Of a DNA stretch of 34,874 bases, positions 7,718 to 17,100 are shown in pieces (position 1 is the first letter of the stretch; each line of letters begins with the position of its first letter). The stretch is from the NCBI GenBank assembly GCA_002730975.1, contig PCBO01000038.1, positions 51,014 to 85,887 on the forward strand, written 5' to 3'. This DNA comes from Opitutia bacterium. GTDB taxonomy: Bacteria; Verrucomicrobiota; Verrucomicrobiia; Opitutales; Seribacteraceae. The translations under genes were made by a program, and so were the position numbers. Under the pieces are notes generated by a model that was not told where the DNA came from, made no database searches, and worked only from the letters and a program-made list of their open reading frames with translations.

Positions 7718-9067
7718 TTAGAGCCCAAGACCGTGTTCTTCGTTTTTTTCCTCGGAATCGGTTTCGGTTTCCTTGTCGGAGCGAATTATTTCTCGTCTCC
7801 GCTCGTCTAAAATACTCAATTTACTGCCATCTGGCAGAAACCAACGCGCTCCCCAGGATTTTCCATCCAACCAAGCTCGCATGACGCGATATCGTTTTTT
7901 CGAGATTCGTTCGTGAAGAGCGATTACGTGGCTGTCGGGGGCACTTGTCCACAAAACGTCGATCACCTTGCCATTTTTGTCGATACCAAGGACATCTATT
8001 GCCGGCTTCGTTTTTCGGTGATTAATACTTCGAAACTCATGAGGATCGAGTGATTCTTCCGAACTTTCCATAGCTGCAATTCCGTGTTCATGACTAAGAG
8101 ATTCGGCTTTTTCTTTGGCTGTTTGATAATCTTCAAAAGTATGATCGTAACGTTTTTCAAGGAACGAACCGTTCAGGTCTCTGATCACGATTTTGAAAAT
8201 ATTGGTAGACCATATGGGCACGATTTCGTTTCCTCTTTCATCCAAGGCAAAGATTTTTGCAGGTTGGTCTTCTCGGTTACGATATGCGGGCAATTCCTCA
8301 ATTGCCTCGTAAGCGGATTCCATTGCAAGCGAGAGACCTTTTCCTTTGATATCGGCTTCATAACCTTCGTCCATCAATCGTCCACTTGGTAGTTTGATTC
8401 CCAAAGTCTTAACCTTTGGGAAGTATCGGACCTGATCTGAAGAAAGACTGCCATCAGTATCAAAAAAACCTTTCTCTTGTACTACAGGCTTTTTAGTCGT
8501 GTTCACATCTTCACATTCGAAGAAATAGGCATGGTAATCTCCAGAAGGCGCATCATCTACGAAGTTGCATGAATAGCGCAGTACGGATTGTGCCTTTAGT
8601 TCTCCTATCTCGAGATCCTTTTCTTCCAATTCCTCGAAAAATCGTTCCACTTCGTTATTAGAATATCGATAATAGAAATTACACGGTCCGTTAAGCTTTC
8701 CATTCGCATATGTTTTTTCAGAGACCAATTCTCCCGCCTCGCCATAAGCTGTGTGTTTTCCGTGTCGAAGGCCGTTCTTGTATTCTCCTTTGGCCAATGG
8801 GATTTCGTTTTCGCGCCAAAAGGTGAAGTTGCCTTCTCGAATGCCGTTGGAAAACCTGATTTCGAAACTTCGATGTCCGTTCGGGTGATCCTGAACAAGA
8901 GTAGCAGTTAGCGCTTCCTCTTTACCTATTTCATATAAAATAAGCTTTCCCTCTTTGTCCTTACGATACTCGACGTCGATCGAAAAAAGTTCTTTTTCAC
9001 TGTCGCAGGCAGAAAGCGATGCAAGTGCAACTGCTAATATTACAGACCGAGTGGTAGGCAATTTCAT
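7718..9067 (-). CDS. Lipoprotein with MORN/YwqK-type repeats
   Basis: The start is the ATG at 9067; the TTG just upstream is ignored. The 449-residue product has a lipoprotein signal with lipobox LSAC and acylated Cys21. Residues 58-135 contain MORN/YwqK-like units with the recurring xNGxxxGxxxxY pattern (NGIREGNF, NGLRHGKH, NGKLNGPCNFYY). The rest has no recognisable domain. MORN/YwqK proteins are often named antitoxin-like in databases, but here a secreted lipoprotein with no toxin partner makes that label doubtful. The gene converges with the NPF protein gene (43 bases between stops). Confidence 0.8.
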   Translation of the reverse strand: MKLPTTRSVILAVALASLSACDSEKELFSIDVEYRKDKEGKLILYEIGKEEALTATLVQDHPNGHRSFEIRFSNGIREGNFTFWRENEIPLAKGEYKNGLRHGKHTAYGEAGELVSEKTYANGKLNGPCNFYYRYSNNEVERFFEELEEKDLEIGELKAQSVLRYSCNFVDDAPSGDYHAYFFECEDVNTTKKPVVQEKGFFDTDGSLSSDQVRYFPKVKTLGIKLPSGRLMDEGYEADIKGKGLSLAMESAYEAIEELPAYRNREDQPAKIFALDERGNEIVPIWSTNIFKIVIRDLNGSFLEKRYDHTFEDYQTAKEKAESLSHEHGIAAMESSEESLDPHEFRSINHRKTKPAIDVLGIDKNGKVIDVLWTSAPDSHVIALHERISKKRYRVMRAWLDGKSWGARWFLPDGSKLSILDERRREIIRSDKETETDSEEKNEEHGLGL

Positions 9068-9140
9068 CAAGCTAACTTAATATAATCGTAATTCCTGCTC
9101 ATAGGATACTCCTGTCTTTTGCCACCGAGCAATGGAAAAA

Positions 9141-9917
9141 TCACTTGGTTCTCTTTCGGACTTGTTCAGCGATCTCTAATACGTCCTCGGCGGGTAAGGT
9201 GACGATTTGTGTGGGTTTTCCCGAGACCATCTTGTAAACGCCAATTCCGAGCCAATTGCCGGACGCATCGAAAACTGGAGTTCCAGGCGTTAGGCGATCG
9301 ATTACGAAATACTCTCTGGGTTTCTCGATCACAGCATTCACCCAACCACGCATGAGTGTCGATTGGCGGTAAAGGTTACGACTCAGTTTGCCGAGAGACG
9401 CTACCTCGTCGAGGGGTTGCGGTTTGGCGTTTTTACCCGAAGATGGTACTGGTTGAAAAACTATCTCTCCTTCATTCTTTTTTTCGTCCTTTAAAGGAAG
9501 AAGGAACGCCAAATCGAGGTCCGAGTCCTTCAGCAACAGTTTGGCCGGCACTTCGCTTCCGTCCTGCATCAGAATATTAACTTCAGAGTAGTTCACATTT
9601 ACGGAAGCTCCACCTCCTCGCACTCGGGAGAGTATGGAAGCGGTGGGATCTACTTTGGTCAGCGACAGCGCAACCAAACCATCTTTCGAAAGCACGGTAC
9701 CCAAGGCTTCGAGCTTTTGCTCTTGTGGCGGATAGCTTCTACCTCCCGAACTTATTTCCACTTTTACGGTTGCGGAAACCCAAGTCACGCATTCGGAGCG
9801 ATCTTTAAGCAACGTACGCCAAGTCTTGATTGGATCGGCACCTTTTTTAGCGAGCGCCGTAAAGGCTGCCAGTGAGAAAGTGAGAAGGGCTAGTAGACTT
9901 ATCTTTCTTAGTTTCAT
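9141..9917 (-). CDS. HtrA-like secreted pseudoprotease
   Basis: The 258-residue protein has a signal peptide (residues 1 to about 23, ending ALA) and a trypsin-like fold of HtrA type: GTVLSKDGLVAL around 73-84, DSDLDLAFLL around 131-140 and PGTPVFDASGNWLGIG around 211-226. The first segment corresponds to the family's GSGVIVSxxGHVVTNHHV, the second to the catalytic Asp strand, the third to GNSGGPVFD. The catalytic His is absent; the protein has no histidine at all. The catalytic Ser position is Pro211. It therefore cannot act as a Ser-His-Asp protease. It lies downstream of an intact HtrA on the same strand (46-base gap) and may regulate it or bind its substrates. It has no PDZ domain. Confidence 0.8.
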   Translation of the reverse strand: MKLRKISLLALLTFSLAAFTALAKKGADPIKTWRTLLKDRSECVTWVSATVKVEISSGGRSYPPQEQKLEALGTVLSKDGLVALSLTKVDPTASILSRVRGGGASVNVNYSEVNILMQDGSEVPAKLLLKDSDLDLAFLLPLKDEKKNEGEIVFQPVPSSGKNAKPQPLDEVASLGKLSRNLYRQSTLMRGWVNAVIEKPREYFVIDRLTPGTPVFDASGNWLGIGVYKMVSGKPTQIVTLPAEDVLEIAEQVRKRTK

Positions 9918-9963
9918 GAGAGAATTGCTTTAGGTTGTCGGATCTGGCCGAATTGTTTCTAGG

Positions 9964-11994
9964 CTATTCGTCCCAATCGGGTTCCAGTCGTATGAACAAA
10001 GTGTGAATGCCTCTCTTTACGAAAAATACGACACGCTTAGCTTTCTTCTTTACGATTTCGGCCATCTTCTTTTCAAGATCCACAATCTCGACCATATTCT
10101 TTTCGTCTATCGATAAAAGAACATCGCCCTGTCTGAGACCTGCCAAGGCAGCCCATCCTGCGGATTCCACATTTTCCACAAGTAGCCCTTTATCCTCTTC
10201 CTTCAAGCGGTAGTTCACTCGGTTTGCGAAGGAAAGTTCTCGCACAGTGAATTCGAAAGTCTCGTCTTCGAAGTCATCTAGTTCGTTGGCCGGGGTAGGG
10301 CGCCTTTCCAAGGTTACGTTCAAGTCGAGTGGTTTGTCGTCTCGGAGACAAGAAAAGAGAACTTTTGCCCCGATCTTATACTCCTTTATCATATTGCCGA
10401 ACACCTCGGAGTCCTCCACTCGGTTGGCTCTAATTATTTGACCATCCATTCGCAGCAACAGGTCGCCTGCTTCAATTTTGCCTTTCTGCGCTGGGGTGGC
10501 GGGATAAACTTGAACTACACGTACGCCTAGTGCTCCTCGCTTTAATCCTATAGCGTCGGCCAGATCGCGGGTAAGCACTTGAGTGGACACCCCTACCCAA
10601 GGTTTCCAAGCTTGCACTGGACGGTTTTCTTCCGCCTCCGGGCCTAGTTTAACCACGGTCAGCAAGTGCGCCAAACTCCGTTCGATCGTCACTAGGGTAG
10701 GGACCGCTTCTGATTTGCCCTTGGTGATTTCCTTGGTGATGCGAATCAAGTCGGACATATTTGTTACCGGTTTGTCGCCGAGTTTTGTAATTACATCTCT
10801 GGGTAGTAGGGCAGGCTTCGCGTTGTTTGCCGGGCCCCCTTGCCTCACAGAGTGCACTTGAGCACCGCTCTTGTCCGTTCGCCTAGCTTCGAGCGAGGAA
10901 AGTAAGGTGAAGTCACGCACCGTGATCCCCCAGCTCTTCAGCTCTCGTTCCTTGGCGTGGGCGGGTTCGCGTGCCTCAGTTAGAAGAGTCCACTTTTTCG
11001 ACTTGCCGTCCCGAAGACCCTTGAGCTCTACCTTTTTGCCAACTGAATGAGAAAGGGCAATCTGATTGAACAACGGAAGATCTTCGGGAATGCGAGCCTG
11101 CACCGCCTTGCCGCCAAAGTGGGTCAGTAGATCTCCCGGCATCATGCCAGCCTTCTCCGCGGGAGAGCCGACAATTATACCTGCGATAAGCACGCCTTTT
11201 TCGTCGGAGCTAAGTACTGGTTGCACTTCTAGTCCAGTCCAACTTCTTGCGACGGTTCCGGTCATGATGAGCTCGTTGGATACGTCCCTTGCCAGATTGG
11301 CGGGAATCGCTCCTCCGAGGCTGCCGATGCCCACCTCATTGATACCTACGATATCTCCCTTTTCATTCACCAGCGGCCCTCCACTGTTCCCCGGGAAGAT
11401 CACCGCATCGTGTCCCAGCCAGCGCACAAGTTGGCCCACGTTCTCACCGTCCAAGCGAAAACTTCCTCGTTGCGGCGATATCATGGCGACGTTCGATATG
11501 ATTCCTCTTGTCACCGACTGGGAAAGTCCTGCCGGACTTCCCATGGCAAAGCATACGTCACCCACCTGTACCTTGTCCGAATTTCCGAACTTGGCGACGG
11601 CCAAGGTTTTGGCGTTCTTCGGGCGCTCTCCCGTACGAAGGCGAATGACGGCGATGTCGGTCATGGCGTCGGCTCCTATCAAGTCAGCCGCAATTACTTC
11701 TCCATCGTGCAGGCGGCAGGTGATGCGGGTTGCCTTACCGGCCACATGGTGGTTTGTCACGACATGCCCCTTTTCGGATACGATTACGCCGCTGCCAGTA
11801 GCCCGAGACTTCAGCATGCGACCGGACGAACCTTGCTCCGAGACCACCTCGATACGCACGATGGCGGGAAAGGTGCCCTCTACCGCTTCGCGAATCAACG
11901 GGTCGGCGGGTAAGTCGTCGGCTTTTTTGCTAATCTGCGAGTATCCCGCAGCTGCAATTAACGAAAAAAAGAGAGTAGTGATGAAGATTCGCAT
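9964..11994 (-). CDS. HtrA/Deg-family periplasmic serine protease with four PDZ-like domains
   Basis: The ATG at 11994 is chosen because it begins a signal peptide (MRIFITTLFFSLIAAAGYSQ); the frame is open upstream to 12096 but that extension is unlikely. The 676-residue protein carries an intact triad: His83 in TNHHV, Asp113 in TDIAV and Ser204 in GNSGGP. Four PDZ-like regions follow at about 250-340, 353-450, 465-565 and 582-672, each with a (P/A)GD(L/V)L-type or related carboxylate-binding segment. Family members degrade or refold damaged envelope proteins. Four PDZ domains exceed the usual one or two, though multi-PDZ forms occur in PVC bacteria. It is divergent from the transporter at 12121 and precedes the pseudoprotease. 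Confidence 0.88.
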   Translation of the reverse strand: MRIFITTLFFSLIAAAGYSQISKKADDLPADPLIREAVEGTFPAIVRIEVVSEQGSSGRMLKSRATGSGVIVSEKGHVVTNHHVAGKATRITCRLHDGEVIAADLIGADAMTDIAVIRLRTGERPKNAKTLAVAKFGNSDKVQVGDVCFAMGSPAGLSQSVTRGIISNVAMISPQRGSFRLDGENVGQLVRWLGHDAVIFPGNSGGPLVNEKGDIVGINEVGIGSLGGAIPANLARDVSNELIMTGTVARSWTGLEVQPVLSSDEKGVLIAGIIVGSPAEKAGMMPGDLLTHFGGKAVQARIPEDLPLFNQIALSHSVGKKVELKGLRDGKSKKWTLLTEAREPAHAKERELKSWGITVRDFTLLSSLEARRTDKSGAQVHSVRQGGPANNAKPALLPRDVITKLGDKPVTNMSDLIRITKEITKGKSEAVPTLVTIERSLAHLLTVVKLGPEAEENRPVQAWKPWVGVSTQVLTRDLADAIGLKRGALGVRVVQVYPATPAQKGKIEAGDLLLRMDGQIIRANRVEDSEVFGNMIKEYKIGAKVLFSCLRDDKPLDLNVTLERRPTPANELDDFEDETFEFTVRELSFANRVNYRLKEEDKGLLVENVESAGWAALAGLRQGDVLLSIDEKNMVEIVDLEKKMAEIVKKKAKRVVFFVKRGIHTLFIRLEPDWDE

Positions 11995-12120
11995 GAATGT
12001 TGTAAGCGTAGTTGATTGCGCCTTTCGTTTGACTTGCCGAGAAACGGTCGACATGGGTTTTGTATATTTCATCGCGGATGAACCTGTACAAGGCAAGTAA
12101 ACAAGTTACTATATCGACGC

Positions 12121-13488
12121 ATGGTCAAGGATAACTCGGAACCCATACTCTCCCTCCGCCAGAGGCGTTTTCTCGGTTATGTCTCTTGTTTCGCGGGAGT
12201 TTGGGTACTCGGCTTTCTTATCATCGGCGCGATCGTAGTCCTGCAACAGTTCTTCGAGAAGTTCTCCGGCGTCATATGGTCCCTAGCAGTAGCGGGTATG
12301 TTGGCGATTATTTTGCGTCCCGTTGTCGCCTATTTCGACAGCAAGCTTCGGCTCGGTCGTTTTCTTTCCATCATGCTTCTCTATTTATTGGTCGTGGGAA
12401 CGGCTGGTACCACCATTTGGTTGGTCGGAGCCAAAGTGGTCGAGCAAGTGCGGGAACTCGCCGCAACGGCTGTCGAATGGCCCGATAAAATCGATGAAAA
12501 GGCGAAGGGTTGGTTGCCTGAGGATGCCTATGAAGCCGTATCCGGCCAGACCGAGACATTCAAGCAATACTGGCGCGAAATGTTCGGGGGCGACGATTTA
12601 GCCGACGCTCGCTTCAACAAGGAAGAGAGCGCCGCCATGTCCGAGCTCGCTCCGGACGACCACAAGGTCTTCCTCGCTCTCGACGAGGACGAACGGGCTG
12701 CCTTCCTTCTCATAGACGAAACGGACGAGCGCCACGTCTACCTGGCCAAGAAAGCTGAGGAAATTCGCAACCGAAACTTGGAAACCTTTGGCCAGCAAGG
12801 CGAACAGATCGCGGAACAATCGGCCAAGGTCCTCAAGTCGGCATGGTCGAGCCTAATCAGTTTCTTCACCCAGCTCACCTACCTGGCTGTCATCCCCATC
12901 TACATGTTCTACTTTCTCGGCTCCAAGCGTGATTTGCTTGAAGACTTCGAGCAGGAGCTCGGGTTTCTATCCCCCCGCGTTCGGGAGGATGTCGTATTCC
13001 TCATTCGCGAGTTCGTTGGCATCCTCGTGGCATTTTTTCGCGGACAACTCCTCATCGGTCTCCTAATGGGTGTGGGCTACGCCATCGGCTTTCAGATCAG
13101 CGGCTTAAAGTTCGGACTCGCCCTAGGTCTTCTATTTGGTCTTCTCAACGTGGTGCCTTATCTCGGTTCCATCATCGGCATTGCCACCGCTATCCTTATC
13201 GCCTACCTCCAGCCAGCCGGCATCGCTGAAACGGGAGAGTGGGGCATCCTTCTCTGGTGTGGCGTCACCTTTGGAGTCGTCCAGCTCATCGAGAGCTACC
13301 TGCTCACCCCTCGCATCATGGGACGCCAAACCGGCCTTCATCCCGTCGTCGTCATCGTCGCTATATTCTTCTGGGGCACAGCGCTCGGTGGTATACTAGG
13401 TATGATATTCGGCATTCCACTTACCGCCTTCATCATCATCACCTGGCGCTTGCTTCGTCGCAAATACCTCCTCGATCCCGCTGCTTAA
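12121..13488 (+). CDS. AI-2E family transporter (PerM/YdiK/TqsA-like)
   Basis: The protein has 455 residues with about eight membrane helices: paired hydrophobic segments near 20-42, 50-70 and 80-103, then a soluble stretch, then helices from about 243 to the end. The C-terminal part has the family features PIYMFYFL, GLLFGLLNVVPYLGSIIGI and the final region with LTPRIMGRQTGLHPVVVI. Members export small molecules or ions; AI-2 export is shown for only a few, so the substrate is unknown. The soluble region between helices (about 105-240) is enlarged by a charged insert around 155-220, making the protein longer than the usual 350-380 residues. A hairpin with a T-rich tail follows the gene. Confidence 0.88.
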   Translation: MVKDNSEPILSLRQRRFLGYVSCFAGVWVLGFLIIGAIVVLQQFFEKFSGVIWSLAVAGMLAIILRPVVAYFDSKLRLGRFLSIMLLYLLVVGTAGTTIWLVGAKVVEQVRELAATAVEWPDKIDEKAKGWLPEDAYEAVSGQTETFKQYWREMFGGDDLADARFNKEESAAMSELAPDDHKVFLALDEDERAAFLLIDETDERHVYLAKKAEEIRNRNLETFGQQGEQIAEQSAKVLKSAWSSLISFFTQLTYLAVIPIYMFYFLGSKRDLLEDFEQELGFLSPRVREDVVFLIREFVGILVAFFRGQLLIGLLMGVGYAIGFQISGLKFGLALGLLFGLLNVVPYLGSIIGIATAILIAYLQPAGIAETGEWGILLWCGVTFGVVQLIESYLLTPRIMGRQTGLHPVVVIVAIFFWGTALGGILGMIFGIPLTAFIIITWRLLRRKYLLDPAA

Positions 13489-13542
13489 TCGGCGAGCCGA
13501 ATTCTTTCTGCTCCCCCTGCCACTCCTTCGCGTCCCGTTTTT

Positions 13543-13577
13543 GTCGTTGCGAGGAGGGGAGCTACGCTGCAATCGAG
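13543..13577 (+). repeat. Possible intergenic TTGCGAGGAG...GCAATC repeat element
   Basis: The segment starts GTCGTTGCGAGGAG and ends ACGCTGCAATC, with TTGC (13547-13550) and GCAA (13569-13572) as inverted ends. It resembles a widespread short palindromic repeat (TTGCGAGGAGCG...GAAGCAATC) found between genes in many bacteria. Only one copy is in the window, so the call rests on resemblance. Confidence 0.3.
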
Positions 13578-13612
13578 GTGAACCTTCATTCACCTATATT
13601 TTGTCTTTTTCC
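13576..13612 (+). terminator. Likely intrinsic terminator after the AI-2E transporter gene
   Basis: AGGTGAA (13576-13582) and TTCACCT (13589-13595) form a perfect seven-base stem with a six-base loop, followed by a T-rich stretch (ATATTTTGTCTTTTTCC). It lies about 90 bases after the transporter stop and just before the GTG at 13618. Confidence 0.5.
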
Positions 13613-13617
13613 AAGGT

Positions 13618-14088
13618 GTGGCGAATGAGGGTTTGTTTGACTCGGTTGCCACAGTCGTTTTAGTAGGAGGCGTGTCAGAAAAGTCTAAAATCATTTCCGC
13701 GGAAATTCCACCCAAGCTTTTGTTTAAAACAGAGGCTTACATGCGGCTTTCTGGTTGGGATGAGAACGATATGGTGAAGCATGCGTTGGCCACCCTTTTC
13801 GAGGCGGCGGAATCGCAGGACTATCCGCCGGCGATTCCCGATCCTTGTCTGGCTCTGGGTAAACTTATACGGGCTTCGCAATTGGCGGAGTCCGGACGGA
13901 AGCTCGCACCCGAAGATGGTGGCGGGAGTAATAAAAAGGGGCTTACCTTTCAACCGTTTTCCAAGAATGAGGTAGATGACGCGCTTGCTCACATCATTCC
14001 CGGGGCCTCCTCTTGGATGGTGGAATTGGAGAAGAAAAAAGGGGAAGAGAAGGGGGCCGACGATTCGACCTCGCGGCCGGCGTCTTAA
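13618..14088 (+). CDS. Small soluble protein, possible ribbon-helix-helix N-terminal fold
   Basis: The 156-residue frame starts with GTG at 13618. An internal GTG at 13672 has an AGGAGG directly in front but only one base away, too close to be a normal start. Residues 26-63 (SAEIPPKLLF... MRLSGWDENDMVKHALATLFE) resemble the strand-helix-helix pattern of CopG/Arc-type DNA-binding proteins. This is a pattern judgement only. The C-terminal part is polar and ends in a Lys/Glu-rich tail. It lies 79 bases upstream of dnaE, on the same strand. No function is assigned. Confidence 0.6.
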   Translation: MANEGLFDSVATVVLVGGVSEKSKIISAEIPPKLLFKTEAYMRLSGWDENDMVKHALATLFEAAESQDYPPAIPDPCLALGKLIRASQLAESGRKLAPEDGGGSNKKGLTFQPFSKNEVDDALAHIIPGASSWMVELEKKKGEEKGADDSTSRPAS

Positions 14089-14126
14089 TTGTTTTTTTCT
14101 GGAAAGATCTATCATGTGCGCAAGTT

Positions 14127-14146
14127 GGCCTTGATTGCCAAGGGCC
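14127..14146 (+). terminator. Hairpin between the small gene and dnaE
   Basis: GGCCTTG (14127-14133) pairs with CAAGGGCC (14139-14146) with one bulged G and a five-base loop. The sequence TTTGGTTGTT follows. It could be a weak terminator of the small gene or a leader element of dnaE, whose ATG is at 14168. Confidence 0.35.
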
Positions 14147-14167
14147 TTTGGTTGTTAGCTTCTGATA

Positions 14168-17100
14168 ATGTCTAATAAGGATACGGATTTCGTCCACCTG
14201 CACGTGCATTCCGATTTCAGCTTGCTGGACGGATGCTGTAGGATGGATCGCCTTATGGAACGGGCACAAGAGATGGGGCATACTGCGATGGCCCTTACCG
14301 ACCATGGAAACTTGTTCGGCACAATATCTTTTCTTAAGCAGGCGGAGAAGAACGGAATAAAGCCATTGATAGGTTGCGAGGCTTATCTGGTCGCCGATCA
14401 CAAGAATGTGGAGCGCCCCGGACGTGACAAGCACACCTATTATCACTTGGGAATGTTGGCCAAGGATTACGAGGGGTACAAAAACTTGTCTCTTTTGGTC
14501 TCGGATGCCCATGTGAATGGCTTTTACTACCATCCTCGTACGGATATGGAAAAGCTTGCCGAGCATTCCGACGGTTTGATCGGCTTTACTGGATGCCTCA
14601 AGGGTAGGGTTCCACAACTTTTGCTGCAGGAGGATTACGAGTCGGCTCGTTCCGCGATGGGCGAGTTCGTGGATATTTTCGGCAAGGAGAATTATTTCGT
14701 GGAACTTCAGAACCATGGGATTCCCTTGCAGGTGAAGATTATTCCCGATCTCCTAAAGCTGGCCAAGGAGTTCGACCTAAAGATCGTGGGCTCCAACGAC
14801 GTGCACTATGTGCGTGGGGAGGATTGGGACCCGCACGACGCTTTGCTCTGTATCCAGACGGGATCGAAGCTAGATGATCCGAAGCGGATGCGATACGATG
14901 GTAAGGAGTTCTACCTCAAGTCGCGAGAGGAGATGGAAATGATCTTTCGCGAGGTACCCGAGGCGGTGACCAACGTGTTCGGCGTGGCCGAAATGTGTGA
15001 CGTGAAGCTGCCCTTTGGTGAGAACAATTATCCAGTTTACCCGATGCCGCTTGAGATCTCGAAGGAGTTTGCTGATCGTCCGAGCTACCTGAAGAGCCTA
15101 TGCAATAAGGGCATGGTGGAGCGCTACGAGCTTTCCTATCTAAAAAAGAGTGAGCGTGATGAGAATGCCGATGCAAAGCTGTTGGAACTGAGCGAGCGGG
15201 TGGACTACGAACTGAGCATCATCGACTCATCTGGTTTCAACGACTATTTCCTAATCGTGGCGGACTTTATAAAGTGGTCTCGCGAACAGAGCATTCCGGT
15301 GGGACCCGGGCGAGGTTCCGGCGCCGGATGCTTAGTAGCCTACTTGTTGGGGATCACGGATATCGACCCTTTGCGCTTCGGCTTGCTGTTCGAGCGATTC
15401 CTCAATCCCGAACGAGTGTCGCCGCCAGATTTCGATATCGACTTCTGCATGCGCAGGCGCGGTGAGGTTATAGAGTATGTGCGGGAAAAGTATGGGCGCG
15501 AGTGCGTGGCCAACATCATAACCTTCGGTACCTTCGGAGCCAAGATGGTGATGCGGGACGTAGCCCGAGTGCGGGACGTACCCTTCGCGGAGGCGGACCG
15601 CATGGCCAAGATGGTGCCCGATGACTTGAATATCTCGTTGTCCGACGCGATCGAGAAGAACTCCGAGTTCAAAGCGGAGTACGAGAAAAACCCGATTTGC
15701 AGGCAAATCGTTGACACGGGCAAGGTTATCGAGGGTATGGTGCGCAACGTAGGCACCCACGCGGCGGGGGTGATCATCGCCGACCGTCCGTTGCGTGAAC
15801 TTGTGCCGCTAACTTTGCAGGACGGTGTTTTAACCACGCAGTTTCCCAAGGATCCTGTGGAGGACTTGGGCCTCTTGAAAATGGACTTTTTGGGTCTGAA
15901 GACCTTGACTGTTATATCCGAGGCCGAGGCTCACGTGAAGCGGACCACGGGCGACGATAGATTTAGTGTAAGTGACGTAACTCTTGAGGACGAAGCTACC
16001 TTCGCCTTGCTGAACGATGCACAGACCATTGGCGTGTTTCAACTTGAGTCGGACGGTATGCGACGCTTGTGCAGGCAAATGAACATTTCGAACGTGGACG
16101 AGATCATTGCCCTCATCGCCCTTTATCGGCCGGGGCCGATGGAGTGGATTCCTGACTACATCAAGGGCAAGGAGGATTCCTCCACCATTCGTTTCCCCCA
16201 TCCTTTGTTGGAGGATATCTGCGAGGAAACCTACGGTGTGATGGTGTACCAGGAACAGGTGATGGAAGCGGCCAAACGCGTGGCGGGTTATACTCTCGGC
16301 GGGGCTGATATCCTGAGGCGAGCAATGGGTAAAAAGAAGCCCGAAGAAATGGCTAAGCAACGCGATATTTTTGTCAAGGGAGCCAAGGAGACAAACGATA
16401 TCGACAAGAAGAAGGCGGACGAGATATTCGATATCTTAGAAAAGTTCGCGGGCTACGGTTTCAACAAGTCACACTCAGCGGCTTACGGCATAATCAGCTA
16501 TCAGACTGCTTATTTGAAGGCAAATCACCCGGTGGACTTTATGGCGGGTGTGCTTTCCTGCGAATTGGGAAATGCAGAAAAACTTTCTCATTTCATCGGT
16601 GAGTGCTCGGAAATGGGTATATCAGTACTCGGCCCCGACGTTAACGAATCGGGGGGCAATTTTACCCCTGTTCACGGAAAAAAAAGGGACAAGAGGAGCA
16701 TTCGTTTCGGTCTATCTGCAGTAAAGGGCGTGGGTGACGTAGCGTCTAGATTAGTCATTGCCGAACGGGAGGCAAACGGGCCCTTCGAGAGTTTTAGCGA
16801 TTTTGCCGAGCGAGTAGACCCGAAAGCTGTGAACAAAAGGGTGTTCGAGTGTTTGGCCAAGACGGGATCCTTCGATTCCTTGGGAGAGAACCGAGCTGCC
16901 TTGCTTATGGATCTCGATCGCATCATGGGGGAAGCCCAGCTGCGGCGAAAGGATCGTGATGCGGGGCAGGACACCCTTTTCGACATGATGGGTGCGGATA
17001 TGATGGATGCAGGGCCGGTCTCATCCCTAACTTCCGAAAACGGTTCCACAGGTGACGGTGTTTCCCAAGTGCAGGAACTGGACGAACTGGAGCAACTTTC

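Noticed and set aside
7718..9067. Toxin-antitoxin antitoxin (YwqK name)
   Set aside because: The product is a lipoprotein and no toxin-like neighbour exists; the name comes from a loosely labelled repeat family.
11066..12100. Long open frame on the + strand across the HtrA gene (344 codons)
   Set aside because: It is antisense to a gene with an intact protease triad and signal peptide. Its translation is Ser/Pro-rich with no recognisable domain.
13239..13628. Open frame overlapping the end of the AI-2E transporter gene
   Set aside because: It lies mostly within the transporter in another frame and crosses the terminator-like hairpin; no domain or start signal.
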